This document shows positions 22,004-29,659 of a DNA stretch of 64,000 nucleotides, one piece after another. The position numbers and the translations under genes were made by a program. This stretch comes from Roseovarius halotolerans. GTDB taxonomy: Bacteria > Pseudomonadota > Alphaproteobacteria > Rhodobacterales > Rhodobacteraceae. The number at the start of each line of letters is the position of its first letter. The stretch's first letter is position 1. A model generated the notes under the pieces. That model was not told the origin of the DNA. It saw only the letters and a list, made by a program, of their open reading frames with translations, and did not search any database. Location of the stretch: NCBI RefSeq assembly GCF_900172255.1, contig NZ_FWFU01000004.1:62001-126000 (forward strand). The letters run 5' to 3'.

Positions 22004-22123
22004 GGCGCCCGAATACCAGAGCCGCGCGGCAAGGCAAACACCTGCCGCAAACACAGATCCGCCGCGCGGAGCATGCGCGCGGCGGATCATCATTGCGTCG
22101 GGCCTTATGCAAGCCGGGGACGT

Positions 22124-22639
22124 TTATTCCTCGAGGCGCTCGACCACTTCCATCGCATAGGCATTGATCAGCACGTCGTAAAAGTCACCTTCCGTGGGCG
22201 GAATCACGACCCAGCCTTCGGGCGCTTCGCCACCGGCCGCCTTGGCGCTCACCGTCAGCGCATAGCTGCCCATCGGAGGCAGGTTCGCATCGGTCTCGGT
22301 ATTGCCGCCCGCAGTATTGGCGGGATGCAAGGCGATGGTGCCTTCGATCTGGTTGAACTCACCCGATTCCGGCAGGACCGGCTCGCCGTTGATGGCGATC
22401 TTGTTGATCTCGACCACCATGCGCGGCGCTTCGGCCTGATCGTCGATATTGACATGCGTGGCGATGGCCTTGCCCAAGTCCTGCGTCAGGTCTGGCCAGA
22501 ATTCCAGCGCGTTGCTGTCCTCGAATGCGCTCAGATCCGATTTGACCTCGACATTCGACAGTGTCTTTTCCTGTGCGCTCACCGGTGCGATACCCAGCGC
22601 CAGACCGGCGCAGATTGCCGTGCTCCAGAGAAGTTTCAT
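22124..22639 (-). CDS. Secreted hypothetical protein under an EcfG-type promoter
   Basis: 171-aa protein with a clear Sec signal peptide (MKLLWSTAICAGLALGI, cleavage near AQA/E at about residue 22), predicted periplasmic. The mature part is acidic (many Asp/Glu) with no Cys or obvious domain. It includes the segment MVVEINKIAINGEPVL. An AGGAGACTGAC-type ribosome site precedes the ATG. An exact EcfG promoter element lies 75 bp upstream, so stress induction is likely. Function is unknown. Confidence 0.8.
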   Translation of the reverse strand: MKLLWSTAICAGLALGIAPVSAQEKTLSNVEVKSDLSAFEDSNALEFWPDLTQDLGKAIATHVNIDDQAEAPRMVVEINKIAINGEPVLPESGEFNQIEGTIALHPANTAGGNTETDANLPPMGSYALTVSAKAAGGEAPEGWVVIPPTEGDFYDVLINAYAMEVVERLEE

Positions 22640-22713
22640 GTCAGTCTCCTTTCATTCCGGAAAAGGGTGCGGCGCTGCGCGGCGCATGCCCTCGTCCAAT
22701 GGTGCGGGTCTCC

Positions 22714-22738
22714 AACGCGGCCTCTCGGCTTTGGTTCC
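22714..22738 (-). promoter_or_regulatory. EcfG promoter for the secreted protein gene
   Basis: On the minus strand, GGAAC (22738-22734), 16-bp spacer, CGTT (22717-22714). It exactly matches the consensus of alphaproteobacterial EcfG sigma factors. Predicted transcription start is near 22706, giving a leader of about 67 nt. Confidence 0.8.
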
Positions 22739-22854
22739 TCGCACCAAGCGGCCCGGCACGGCTGGGCAGCGGATTGCCGCCTCGCGCAAGGATCCTGCGC
22801 CACGAAATCAACGCGAACACTCGACGCGGTTCAACGATCCGCAACATGACAGAA

Positions 22855-22879
22855 GGAACCCTTGCGCGATTTGCACGTT
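22855..22879 (+). promoter_or_regulatory. EcfG promoter of exoD-like gene (leaderless arrangement)
   Basis: GGAAC (22855-22859), 16-bp spacer, CGTT (22876-22879). The ATG of the ExoD gene begins 8 nt after the -10, about where transcription should start. This also argues that the ATG at 22846, upstream of the promoter, is not the start under stress. Confidence 0.8.
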
Positions 22880-22887
22880 GGCGTTCG

Positions 22888-23484
22888 ATGAACACGCCGA
22901 ATTCAACCCACAACGCTCCATTGCGGGCCAACGACGTGGTCGATTCCGCCGAACGCGCACTTGACGGCGAACGCGCCAGCCTCGGCGAGGTGATCGATGC
23001 CATCGGGTATGCCAGCTATACACCGCTGCTGATGGTGCCTGCGCTGGCGCTGGTCTCGCCTCTCAGCGGCGTGCCCGGCTTCAGCGCGGTCTGCGGCATC
23101 CTCATCGCGTCGGTCTCGGCGCAGATGATGCTGAACCGCCAGACACTCTGGCTGCCGCAATGGCTGCGCCGTCGCAGCATGAGCGCGCATCGCGTTCAGC
23201 AGGTCATGAAGTGGTTCCGCGTTCCCGCGCGGTGGCTTGACACCTTCACCCGTCAAAGGCTGGGCGCTCTGGTCTCGACGCCGTTCTCGATACTGCCGCA
23301 AGCGGTCTGTTTCTCGCTCGGTGCAATTATTCCGCTGCTGGAACTCGTTCCGTTCTCCTCTTCCGCCGCTGGCGCGGTGATCGTGGTGCTAGCTGCGGGG
23401 ATGTTCGCACGCGACGGCCTGCTGGTGCTGGTGGGCATGTTGCTGGCAGCCTTGGCCGTAGGCACTTTGCTCACCTTCATCTGA
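22888..23484 (+). CDS. ExoD family membrane protein
   Basis: 198-aa protein of the ExoD (exopolysaccharide synthesis) family. A soluble N-terminal part contains the SLGEVIDAIGYASYTPLLMVPALALVSPLSGVPG-type core (residues about 35-68), and hydrophobic helices make up the remainder, including two at the C-terminus. ExoD was named from Sinorhizobium, where it affects polysaccharide and alkali tolerance. The start at 22888 is chosen because the EcfG -10 element ends 8 nt before it; neither this ATG nor the one at 22846 has a convincing Shine-Dalgarno. Confidence 0.85.
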   Translation: MNTPNSTHNAPLRANDVVDSAERALDGERASLGEVIDAIGYASYTPLLMVPALALVSPLSGVPGFSAVCGILIASVSAQMMLNRQTLWLPQWLRRRSMSAHRVQQVMKWFRVPARWLDTFTRQRLGALVSTPFSILPQAVCFSLGAIIPLLELVPFSSSAAGAVIVVLAAGMFARDGLLVLVGMLLAALAVGTLLTFI

Positions 23485-23506
23485 CCTCAGCAGCGCCAGA
23501 AAGGTG

Positions 23507-23536
23507 CCAGCCGCCCGCACTCTTCGGGGCGGCTGG
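23507..23536. terminator. Bidirectional terminator between exoD-like and entericidin genes
   Basis: Perfect 10-bp GC-rich stem (23507-23516 with 23527-23536), 10-nt loop, followed on the plus strand by CTGTTTGT. It lies between two convergent genes. The T-run is short, so efficiency is uncertain. Confidence 0.55.
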
Positions 23537-23546
23537 CTGTTTGTCG

Positions 23547-23696
23547 TCAATCCTCGGCGTCTTCGGCCGCGTCTTCGACTGCGCGCCCGGCGCTTTCGAT
23601 GTCCTGGCCTGCGCCCTGAACGGTCTCACAGGCGGCAAGCGCTCCGATCATCGTCAGTGCGATCACGGGCAGAAGGGAAATGCGTTTCAGTGTCAT
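23547..23696 (-). CDS. Entericidin-family small lipoprotein
   Basis: 49-aa lipoprotein. The basic N-terminus MTLKRIS is followed by a hydrophobic stretch, the lipobox LAAC (Cys23) and a short acidic, Ala-rich helical tail starting ETVQGAGQDIE. This is the entericidin A/B pattern (EcnAB), whose members are membrane-active stress lipoproteins. GGAGAG precedes the ATG. An exact EcfG promoter lies 31 bp upstream. Confidence 0.88.
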   Translation of the reverse strand: MTLKRISLLPVIALTMIGALAACETVQGAGQDIESAGRAVEDAAEDAED

Positions 23697-23726
23697 CAGT
23701 CTCTCCGATCATTGTTGCACCGTCTC

Positions 23727-23751
23727 AACGCGGCGATCGGACTGAAGTTCC
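23727..23751 (-). promoter_or_regulatory. EcfG promoter of the entericidin gene
   Basis: Minus strand GGAAC (23751-23747), 16-bp spacer, CGTT (23730-23727). Thirty nucleotides separate the -10 from the ATG, leaving room for the visible ribosome-binding site. Confidence 0.82.
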
Positions 23752-23774
23752 TGCGCATTTCAGCGCGCGGAAGG

Positions 23775-25517
23775 TCACTCGTCGTTCTTGCGAATATCAG
23801 GCCAGACGCGCGGGAAGGTGACATGCAGCTCGAACCGCGTCGGCAGATCGTCGATGTCCAGCGTGCCGTTCAATTGCGACACGAAGGACTCGATCAGCCG
23901 CGAGCCAAGCCCCGACCCGTCAGGATCGCCCTCTGCATCCTCTTCCCCGGCGGGGGCGCGCGAATTCACCACGCTCAGGCACAGCTCGTCATTCTCGACC
24001 TTTTTCAGGGCGATGTTGATCCAGGCATCGTCGCCCTTGACGACGCCGCTGTATTTCACGGCATTCATCGCCGCCTCCGCCGCCAGAAGCGACAGCGGGA
24101 CCGATTGATCCGGGTCGACTTCGACGGGGTCGAACTCGGTCGATACGTTGATCTGCTGTCCGGTCTCGTCCAGCGTGCCGACGATCACCAGCTGCTGGAT
24201 GATCTCGTCCAACAGCTTGTCGGCGCGCACCATCGACAGCTTGCGCGCCAGGTACAGGTAGCGGTGGATCGCCGACAGCGCCATCACCCGGTCCTGAACG
24301 CGGCGCAGAAGATGCTTGGCCTCGCCACTGCGCGCGGCGCGGATCTGCATGTTCATGATACTGGAAATCAGCTGAAGATTGTTCTTCACGCGGTGATGGA
24401 CCTCGCGCAACAGAACCGTCTTTTCCTGCAGATCCTCTTCGCGGCGGCGATCCTGTTCATCCAGCCGCCGGGTCATCGCGCGAAACGCTTCGGCCACGAC
24501 TTCCAGTTCCTCGGGCGCATTGTTCAGCCGTGCATGTTCAAGGTCCGCGCGCCCCGCCGCATAAAGACGCATCCACGAGCGCAGCCGCCTGATATGGCGG
24601 ATCACCAGACGATGCACACCCACATAGGCCACGCCGATGGCGGTCACCCACATGATGATCGGGAAATACAGCGCGAACGCCTCTTCATAGCCCGGCAGGA
24701 TCAGGCTGCGGCTGCGAGGCGCCCAGCTGCCCAGCGCGAAAACGCTGCCATCGACAATCGCCACCACGGCGAAATCGCGGGTCATGCCTGCGCGGTTTAC
24801 CTCGCGAAACGTGTGGCGTGGCCGCTCGGCCAGCTCTTCGAGCGTCGTTCGTTGCGGCAGCACCGCGCGCCGGTCATCGGTGAAATCCTCTGTGGCGATG
24901 ATCTCGCCATGCGATTGAAACAGCACCAGATCGACATCCGGCGCGCGCCCGGTCAGTGACCTGTTGAGCGCGGTGATCGGAACGGCGATCAGAACCTTGC
25001 CCATGAACTGCGCCTCGTCGAAGACCGGCACCATCACGTTGACCGAGGCCGGCCCGCCGAGAAAGGACAGCGGCTGCATCTGGATTTCGGTGTCGGGGCT
25101 GGTCAGCTGCGTGCGGATAATATCGAGACCGCTCAGGTCGCGCTCCTCGCCGCGCGAGGTGCAGACCAGTTGCAGCTCGTCATCGACGAACCCGGCGAAC
25201 ATGTAATTGGGGGATTGCTCTACAATGCGCCGCATGACCTTGTCGCACGGCCCGTCGATCCCGCGAAAGGCCGATACCGTCAGCGCCAGCGCCTCGGCCG
25301 CACTGACGGCCGATCCGATCACCTCACGGCTGGCCGACGCGGCCTGCTGCGTCTGCTCCAGAAGCGCGGTTTCCGACAGCGAGCGGCGCTCTTCCAGAAC
25401 CTTGAGCGTCTGGTAGACCGATATCAGGCCAAGCGGCAGGATCGCGATGCTCAGCACCAGCGCCAGGAGCACGGCAAGACCCGGCTTGAACTTCCGGCGC
25501 GGTGGCGGCTCGCTCAT
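23775..25517 (-). CDS. HisKA_2 sensor histidine kinase of the general stress response
   Basis: 580-aa membrane kinase. A first helix (about 14-36) and a second (about 285-307) enclose an extracytoplasmic Cache-like sensor. A HAMP-like linker follows, then a HisKA_2 dimerisation domain with [14 protein letters not shown] near residue 388 (phospho-His in the HHRVKNN motif) and a C-terminal ATPase domain ending before the acidic [15 protein letters not shown] segment. Its ATG overlaps the ecfG stop (ATGA), so it is translated with nepR-ecfG. By position and type it is the best candidate for the PhyR phosphodonor (PhyK-like). Confidence 0.9.
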   Translation of the reverse strand: MSEPPPRRKFKPGLAVLLALVLSIAILPLGLISVYQTLKVLEERRSLSETALLEQTQQAASASREVIGSAVSAAEALALTVSAFRGIDGPCDKVMRRIVEQSPNYMFAGFVDDELQLVCTSRGEERDLSGLDIIRTQLTSPDTEIQMQPLSFLGGPASVNVMVPVFDEAQFMGKVLIAVPITALNRSLTGRAPDVDLVLFQSHGEIIATEDFTDDRRAVLPQRTTLEELAERPRHTFREVNRAGMTRDFAVVAIVDGSVFALGSWAPRSRSLILPGYEEAFALYFPIIMWVTAIGVAYVGVHRLVIRHIRRLRSWMRLYAAGRADLEHARLNNAPEELEVVAEAFRAMTRRLDEQDRRREEDLQEKTVLLREVHHRVKNNLQLISSIMNMQIRAARSGEAKHLLRRVQDRVMALSAIHRYLYLARKLSMVRADKLLDEIIQQLVIVGTLDETGQQINVSTEFDPVEVDPDQSVPLSLLAAEAAMNAVKYSGVVKGDDAWINIALKKVENDELCLSVVNSRAPAGEEDAEGDPDGSGLGSRLIESFVSQLNGTLDIDDLPTRFELHVTFPRVWPDIRKNDE

Positions 25518-26068
25518 GCAGCCGGATTTCCCTGTACCACCGCCAGTGTCGCTGCATCGGTCATGTCGAGCCCCTCATCCTCGTCCAGATGCATGAGTTC
25601 CGCCAGCCGCTTGCGGGCGCGATTGGTGCGGCTCTTGACCGTCCCCACCGCACAACCGCACATCTCGGCGGCATCCTCATAGGAAAATCCTTCGGCCCCC
25701 ACCAGGATCAGCACTTCGCGTTGCTCGTCGCTCAACTGCGCAAAGGCCTCGCGGAAATCGGTCATCACCAGATGCCCGTCATGGGCCGGCTTCTCGGACA
25801 TCGCGCCCGCCATCTGGCCCTCGGGGTCCTCGACCTCGCGGCGGCGCTTGCGGTAGAGCGAGTAATAGGTGTTGCGCAGGATCGTGAACAGCCAGGCGCG
25901 CAGGTTTGTGCCCGGCTTGAAGCGGTCGAAATTGCTCCAGGCCTTGACGATCGTGTCCTGCACCAGGTCATCCGCCGTCGCCGGATTGCGCGTCAGGCTC
26001 ATTGCGAAGGCGCGCATCGCGGGCAGATGCTCGATCAGTTCTTCTCTGGGGTCGGGTGTATTGGTCAA
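25514..26068 (-). CDS. ecfG: EcfG-family sigma factor (general stress response)
   Basis: 184-aa ECF sigma factor. Region 2 (about 12-80, with [19 protein letters not shown] and the [11 protein letters not shown] segment) and region 4 (about 110-165, with [23 protein letters not shown] and the recognition helix ending [13 protein letters not shown]) are clear. It recognises GGAAC/CGTT promoters, several of which occur around it. It overlaps nepR upstream by 4 bp and the kinase gene downstream by 4 bp. Confidence 0.95.
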   Translation of the reverse strand: MTNTPDPREELIEHLPAMRAFAMSLTRNPATADDLVQDTIVKAWSNFDRFKPGTNLRAWLFTILRNTYYSLYRKRRREVEDPEGQMAGAMSEKPAHDGHLVMTDFREAFAQLSDEQREVLILVGAEGFSYEDAAEMCGCAVGTVKSRTNRARKRLAELMHLDEDEGLDMTDAATLAVVQGNPAA

Positions 26069-26277
26069 TGCTTGTCATCCCCGGACGCCGCCCGGTGATC
26101 TTTGCCATCATCTTCACTCTGATCCTCGGCACAAGCGCCCGTCTCCTGCTGGCGAAGTTGCTCCAGCAGCTTGGTGAACCGCTCGGGAACCGGTTCGCTG
26201 GACGCGTCCGAGTAGACGCGTCTGAGATTGTCGTCTATCTGCTGGTTCAACTTTGAGGTCCTGCTGTTTTCTGCCAT
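26065..26277 (-). CDS. nepR: Anti-sigma factor NepR
   Basis: 70-aa protein with the two-helix NepR core (about residues 12-45: IDDNLRRVYSDA and PERFTKLLEQLR) and an acidic, disordered C-terminal tail. It holds EcfG inactive until phosphorylated PhyR binds it. It is first in the nepR-ecfG-kinase operon, divergent from phyR. Confidence 0.93.
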   Translation of the reverse strand: MAENSRTSKLNQQIDDNLRRVYSDASSEPVPERFTKLLEQLRQQETGACAEDQSEDDGKDHRAASGDDKH

Positions 26278-26333
26278 GTTACTATGTTCTAACGTCCATT
26301 ACGCGGCCTGACGCATTTTTACGCCCTAACCGT

Positions 26334-26358
26334 GGAACCTAACACGCTTGGCGGCGTT
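26334..26358 (+). promoter_or_regulatory. EcfG promoter of phyR
   Basis: GGAAC (26334-26338), 16-bp spacer, CGTT (26355-26358), 36 bp before the phyR ATG. An exact match to the consensus means phyR is autoregulated by the sigma factor it releases. Confidence 0.85.
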
Positions 26359-26365
26359 TGGTTCC
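26341..26365 (-). promoter_or_regulatory. Probable EcfG promoter of nepR-ecfG (one mismatch)
   Basis: Minus strand GGAAC (26365-26361), 16-bp spacer, TGTT (26344-26341), one base off CGTT. It overlaps the phyR promoter head to head, so the two predicted transcripts would overlap at their 5' ends by about 30 nt. nepR-ecfG autoregulation by EcfG is common in related bacteria. Confidence 0.55.
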
Positions 26366-26394
26366 CTGCAAACAAAAATTTTTTCGAGGAAACC

Positions 26395-27213
26395 ATGACC
26401 GAAACAACCAGTCAGCGCGACATGTCTGCAGAGATCGCCCAGGACCTGCCCTTTCTGCGGCGCTATGCCCGCGCCCTGACCGGCAGCCAGCAAAGCGGCG
26501 ACCACTACGCCGCCGCCACGCTCGAGGCCCTGCTTGAGGATCAGGAGATCTTTCATTCCGGCCTGTCACCCAAGGTGGCGCTGTTCAAGGCATTCAACCG
26601 GATCTGGGTATCTTCGGGATCGCCCGTGGATGACGCGGGCGAAGACGGCTCGCCCGAGGCGCGCGCGCAGATGCGCCTCTCGGGCCTGACCCGCAACACC
26701 CGCGAGGCGCTGCTGCTGCACAGCATTGAAGGCTTCACCACCGCCGATATCGCCAAGATCGTCGATGTCGAACCCGCCGAGGCCGAAGAACTGATCGCCA
26801 TCGCCCGCAAGGAAATGGCGCAATCCATCCGCGGGCGCATCATGCTGATCGAGGACGAGGCGATCATCGCGATGGATATCCGCGCCATCGTCGAAGGCAG
26901 CGGCCATTCCGTCACCGGCGTCGCCCGCACCCGCGACGAGGCGGTGCAGCTCGCGCGTCACGACCCGCCCGACATGATCCTGGCCGATATCCAGCTGGCC
27001 GATAAATCCTCGGGCATCGACGCGGTGAATCATATTCTCGAGGAAATGGGCGAAATGCCGGTGGTGTTCATCACCGCCTTCCCAGAACGCCTCCTGACCG
27101 GCGAACGCCCCGAACCCGCCTTTCTCATCACCAAGCCCTATTCCGAGGAGCAGGTGCAATCGGCGGTCAGTCAGGCGATGTTCTTCACCAGCACCGAGAC
27201 GCTTCAGGCCTGA
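26395..27213 (+). CDS. phyR: General stress response regulator PhyR
   Basis: 272-aa anti-anti-sigma response regulator. The N-terminal half is a sigma-like domain (about 10-140) that mimics EcfG to capture NepR. The C-terminal half is a receiver (about 143-265), beginning IMLIEDEAIIAMDI, with phospho-acceptor Asp in LADIQLADKSSG and the conserved Lys in ITKPYSEEQ. GAGGA precedes the ATG at 26395. It is divergent from nepR, with its own EcfG promoter. Confidence 0.95.
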   Translation: MTETTSQRDMSAEIAQDLPFLRRYARALTGSQQSGDHYAAATLEALLEDQEIFHSGLSPKVALFKAFNRIWVSSGSPVDDAGEDGSPEARAQMRLSGLTRNTREALLLHSIEGFTTADIAKIVDVEPAEAEELIAIARKEMAQSIRGRIMLIEDEAIIAMDIRAIVEGSGHSVTGVARTRDEAVQLARHDPPDMILADIQLADKSSGIDAVNHILEEMGEMPVVFITAFPERLLTGERPEPAFLITKPYSEEQVQSAVSQAMFFTSTETLQA

Positions 27214-27234
27214 AAAAGCCCGGCGCGGAACAAA

Positions 27235-27275
27235 CGAAAAAGCCCTGCACGCGGTCGCGTGCAGGGCTCTTGATT
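27235..27275. terminator. Bidirectional terminator after phyR
   Basis: Perfect 12-bp stem (27241-27252 with 27257-27268), GGTC loop, with A-rich sequence to the left and CTTGATTT to the right. It can stop both phyR and the convergent DUF1328 transcript. Confidence 0.8.
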
Positions 27276-27299
27276 TCTGTGTCATCGCTCGCGCGCCCT

Positions 27300-27470
27300 T
27301 CAGGGCGCACGGCCCCGCACCGCACGCGCAACCAGCGCGACGACGAACAGGACCAGGAAGATCACGAACAGGATTTGTGCGATCCCGGCCGAAGCCGAAG
27401 CGATCCCGCCAAATCCGAAAACGCCCGCGACCAGCGCGACGATGAAAAACAGCAGTGCCCAGTAAAGCAT
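27300..27470 (-). CDS. DUF1328 small membrane protein (YtjA-like)
   Basis: 56-aa protein of two hydrophobic helices separated by a Gly-rich turn ([13 protein letters not shown]), the DUF1328 pattern. GAAAAGGAG lies upstream of the ATG. Function is unknown; the family is often stress-induced. An exact EcfG promoter lies 43 bp upstream. Confidence 0.9.
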   Translation of the reverse strand: MLYWALLFFIVALVAGVFGFGGIASASAGIAQILFVIFLVLFVVALVARAVRGRAP

Positions 27471-27512
27471 CGGTATTCTCCTTTTCAGGCAATCATGTTG
27501 CTCTGGACCTGA

Positions 27513-27538
27513 AACGACCGACACTGCCGCATGGTTCC
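27513..27538 (-). promoter_or_regulatory. EcfG promoter of the DUF1328 gene
   Basis: Minus strand GGAAC (27538-27534), 17-bp spacer, CGTT (27516-27513). It faces left, back to back with the DUF883 promoter on the plus strand. Confidence 0.82.
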
Positions 27539-27586
27539 GAAAAATCCGTTCTTTCCTCCGCTTCCGGCATTTGCGCAACGCCGCAT

Positions 27587-27611
27587 GGAACACAATGGCC
27601 CGACGCGCGTT
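27587..27611 (+). promoter_or_regulatory. EcfG promoter of the DUF883-DUF1469 operon
   Basis: GGAAC (27587-27591), 16-bp spacer, CGTT (27608-27611), 34 bp before the ATG, with AGAAAGGA as ribosome site in between. Confidence 0.84.
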
Positions 27612-27645
27612 AAACCCCGAACGCAAATCAAGAAAGGATATCGCA

Positions 27646-27969
27646 ATGGCACAAGCGAAGAACACCTCATCGGACGCGGATATCGAGCAACTCTCCGAGC
27701 AGATCGCAACGCTGCGCTCTGACATCTCGACCATTTCGCAAACCCTCTATGACCTTGGCCGCCAGTCCGGGGATTCGGCTGTGAACGGCGCACGCCGCAA
27801 AGCCGCCGACCTGCGCGATGCGGGCCAGCAGCATCTGCACTCCGCCCAGCACCAGGCCGAGGAAATGGGCCATCAGGCAGCCGACGCCGTGCGCGCGCAA
27901 CCCGCCGCCGCGATGGGCCTTGCTGTGGGCATGGGCTTTCTTCTGGGTTTCATCACCGGACGGAAGTAA
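27646..27969 (+). CDS. DUF883/YqjD-ElaB family membrane-anchored protein
   Basis: 107-aa protein. A long amphipathic helical part (about 10-80) is followed by a C-terminal membrane anchor with [17 protein letters not shown], the hallmark of the YqjD/ElaB family. E. coli members bind ribosomes at the membrane in stationary phase. AAAGGA precedes the ATG at 27646. It is followed 3 bp later by the DUF1469 gene, forming a yqjD-yqjE-type pair. Confidence 0.88.
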   Translation: MAQAKNTSSDADIEQLSEQIATLRSDISTISQTLYDLGRQSGDSAVNGARRKAADLRDAGQQHLHSAQHQAEEMGHQAADAVRAQPAAAMGLAVGMGFLLGFITGRK

Positions 27970-27972
27970 CCC

Positions 27973-28332
27973 ATGACGGGTCTTTTGAACGGTATCGAAG
28001 CACGGGCGCGCCAGGCGGCGCGCTCGGCTGCGTTTGCGACGATCGGCGTGATCTTCGCGATGATCGGGCTCGGTTTCCTGACGGCCGGGCTGTGGATTCT
28101 GATCGCCGCCTATGAGGGCGCGCTCATCGCTTTCGTGGCGATCGGGGCGCTCTACCTGATCCTCGGCCTCTGCTTTCTGGCGCTGGGGCGCCAGCCCGGC
28201 GGAACGCCCCCCGCTGCGGATCGTCCGGCTGCCGCGGAACCGCCTGCGCAAAAAGATATTTTCGTGCAGATCGCCGAAGGTTTCGCCACCGGCATGCAGG
28301 CCGGCCGCGCCGCGCGCGATCCGCGCACATGA
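27973..28332 (+). CDS. Phage holin superfamily III / DUF1469 membrane protein (YqjE-like)
   Basis: 119-aa protein with two membrane helices (about 22-45 and 48-72), a Pro/Ala-rich linker and a short C-terminal helix. It matches the YqjE/DUF1469 group, which is not an actual phage holin. It is co-transcribed with the DUF883 gene from an EcfG promoter, so probably an envelope stress pair. Confidence 0.83.
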   Translation: MTGLLNGIEARARQAARSAAFATIGVIFAMIGLGFLTAGLWILIAAYEGALIAFVAIGALYLILGLCFLALGRQPGGTPPAADRPAAAEPPAQKDIFVQIAEGFATGMQAGRAARDPRT

Positions 28333-28337
28333 AAAAG

Positions 28338-28371
28338 CGGGCGCGGCGGCCAGCCCCGCCCGCCGCCGCGC
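28338..28371 (-). terminator. Probable terminator for the receiver-like gene
   Basis: GC-rich stem (28341-28349 with 28363-28371) directly after the stop of the minus-strand gene. On the minus strand it is followed by CCGC then five T residues. Confidence 0.5.
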
Positions 28372-28758
28372 TCAATGCGAATCGGCATCCCGCCGCGGGG
28401 TCAGCGCCTCGCGGATCATCTGTTCGGTGAAGGGACGCACCAGCATCCCCCAACCTTGCTGGAGCACGACGCTCTCGTCATCCTCGCCGATCGTCAGGAT
28501 GATCCGGGCACCGCTATCGGCAAGACTCTGATGCAGATCGGACTGCACCAGCTCGCGATAGGGCATTTCAAGGAACGCCGCCGTCACCGCCGGTTCCGTG
28601 TGCAGGCTCGGGACAAGCATCTCCGGACGTTCGACACGGATTACCCGGCACGGGCCGGTCGCCCTGAGCGATCCGATGATGTCCTCGGCGATCAGGGCGT
28701 TGCTTTCCAGAACGATATAAACCGGCAGCGCCGGCTGAAGTGTATCACTATAAGGCAT
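28372..28758 (-). CDS. Degenerate receiver-domain protein (pseudo-receiver)
   Basis: 128-aa stand-alone receiver-like protein. The first strand and helix VYIVLESNALIAEDIIGSL resemble a receiver, and so does the end LVRPFTEQMIREAL. The acceptor strand reads AAFLEM, with Glu64 where Asp is expected; Arg108 replaces the conserved Lys, and the acidic pair near residue 18 is reduced to Glu-Ser. It therefore should not accept phosphate and may be locked in one state. I chose the ATG at 28758, but a longer start at 28836 cannot be excluded. It lies between stress genes and a Crp-type regulator, and its target is unknown. Confidence 0.72.
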   Translation of the reverse strand: MPYSDTLQPALPVYIVLESNALIAEDIIGSLRATGPCRVIRVERPEMLVPSLHTEPAVTAAFLEMPYRELVQSDLHQSLADSGARIILTIGEDDESVVLQQGWGMLVRPFTEQMIREALTPRRDADSH

Positions 28759-28799
28759 GTATGGATTCGGTCTTTTGGTCAACAAGTCCCGGCCAACAT

Positions 28800-28824
28800 G
28801 GAACCTGTGGCACGAACACGCATT
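28800..28824 (+). promoter_or_regulatory. Possible EcfG promoter of the Crp-family gene (one mismatch)
   Basis: GGAAC (28800-28804), 16-bp spacer, CATT (28821-28824) instead of CGTT, 29 bp before the ATG. Position is good but the -10 mismatch lowers confidence. Confidence 0.4.
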
Positions 28825-28853
28825 AAGATATGACATAGCAGAGGGAAATTTTC

Positions 28854-29585
28854 ATGACCACCGATTGCCTGAATTGCCCGCTGCGCCAACGCCCGGTCTT
28901 TGAACCCATGAAGGGCAACGAACTTGATTTCATGCGGAAATTCAAGACGGGCGAGCTGGAGATCAACGCCGGAACCACCCTCATGCTGGAAGGCACCAAC
29001 AGCCCCCAGCTCTACACCGCGCTCAAGGGCATGGGGCTGCGCTACAAGACGCTCAAATCGGGCGAGCGGCAGGTGATCAACTTCGTCCTGCCCGGCGATT
29101 TCATCGGCCTTCAGGCCGGGGTGATGCAGGAAATGCAGCATTCCGTCGAAGCAACCACCGACATGAAACTCTGCGTGTTCGACCGCAAGAACCTCTGGCG
29201 GCTGTTTCGCGACTGCCCCGAACGCGCCTATGACCTCACCTGGCTCGCAGCCGTCGAAGAGCACCTACTGGGCGAGAACCTCGCCATCCTCGGTCATATG
29301 AACGGGCTCCGCCGGATCGCCTCGGCATTCGTTCGCCTGCATGACAGGGGCGCGGCGCTGGGGCTGGCGCATAATGGGCGCATGCCCCTGCCCTACAAGC
29401 AACAGGATCTGGCCGATGCGCTCGGCCTGTCGCTGGTGCATACCAACAAGACCCTGCGCCACCTGCGCAAGGGCGGCGCAGTGCGCTGGATGAACGGACA
29501 GCTCGAAGTGCTGGATTACGACCTGCTCTGCGGGATTGCCGGGCTCGATCCCGGGCGTCGTGCGATACTCAGACCCCTGATCTGA
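28854..29585 (+). CDS. Crp/Fnr-family transcriptional regulator
   Basis: 243-aa protein with an N-terminal CLNCPLR (Cys5, Cys8), a cyclic-nucleotide-binding-like beta-roll (about 25-145) and a C-terminal winged helix (about 165-235, recognition region LGLSLVHTNKTLRHL). Unlike true FNR it lacks the full four-Cys set at the N-terminus, so an FNR-type iron-sulfur cluster is uncertain. AGAGGG precedes the ATG. Its ligand and targets are unknown. Confidence 0.88.
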   Translation: MTTDCLNCPLRQRPVFEPMKGNELDFMRKFKTGELEINAGTTLMLEGTNSPQLYTALKGMGLRYKTLKSGERQVINFVLPGDFIGLQAGVMQEMQHSVEATTDMKLCVFDRKNLWRLFRDCPERAYDLTWLAAVEEHLLGENLAILGHMNGLRRIASAFVRLHDRGAALGLAHNGRMPLPYKQQDLADALGLSLVHTNKTLRHLRKGGAVRWMNGQLEVLDYDLLCGIAGLDPGRRAILRPLI

Positions 29586-29625
29586 CCGTTGGCGTGAACC
29601 GGTGCACATAAGACGCGCACGGGCG

Positions 29626-29651
29626 GGAACCTTGTGCGCCCGCCACGCGTT
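29626..29651 (+). promoter_or_regulatory. EcfG promoter of the AI-2E family gene (leaderless arrangement)
   Basis: GGAAC (29626-29630), 17-bp spacer, CGTT (29648-29651). The ATG begins 8 nt after the -10, the same distance as in the exoD-like gene, so the mRNA would have little or no 5' leader. Confidence 0.82.
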
Positions 29652-29659
29652 GGTGATCC

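Noticed and set aside
27973-28332. Phage holin, hence prophage remnant
   Set aside because: The protein is of the YqjE/DUF1469 type paired with a DUF883 gene; no other phage gene is near.
28854-28880. FNR-type iron-sulfur sensor
   Set aside because: Only two N-terminal Cys are present in the CxxC; the full four-Cys set of FNR is absent, so it is called Crp/Fnr family only.
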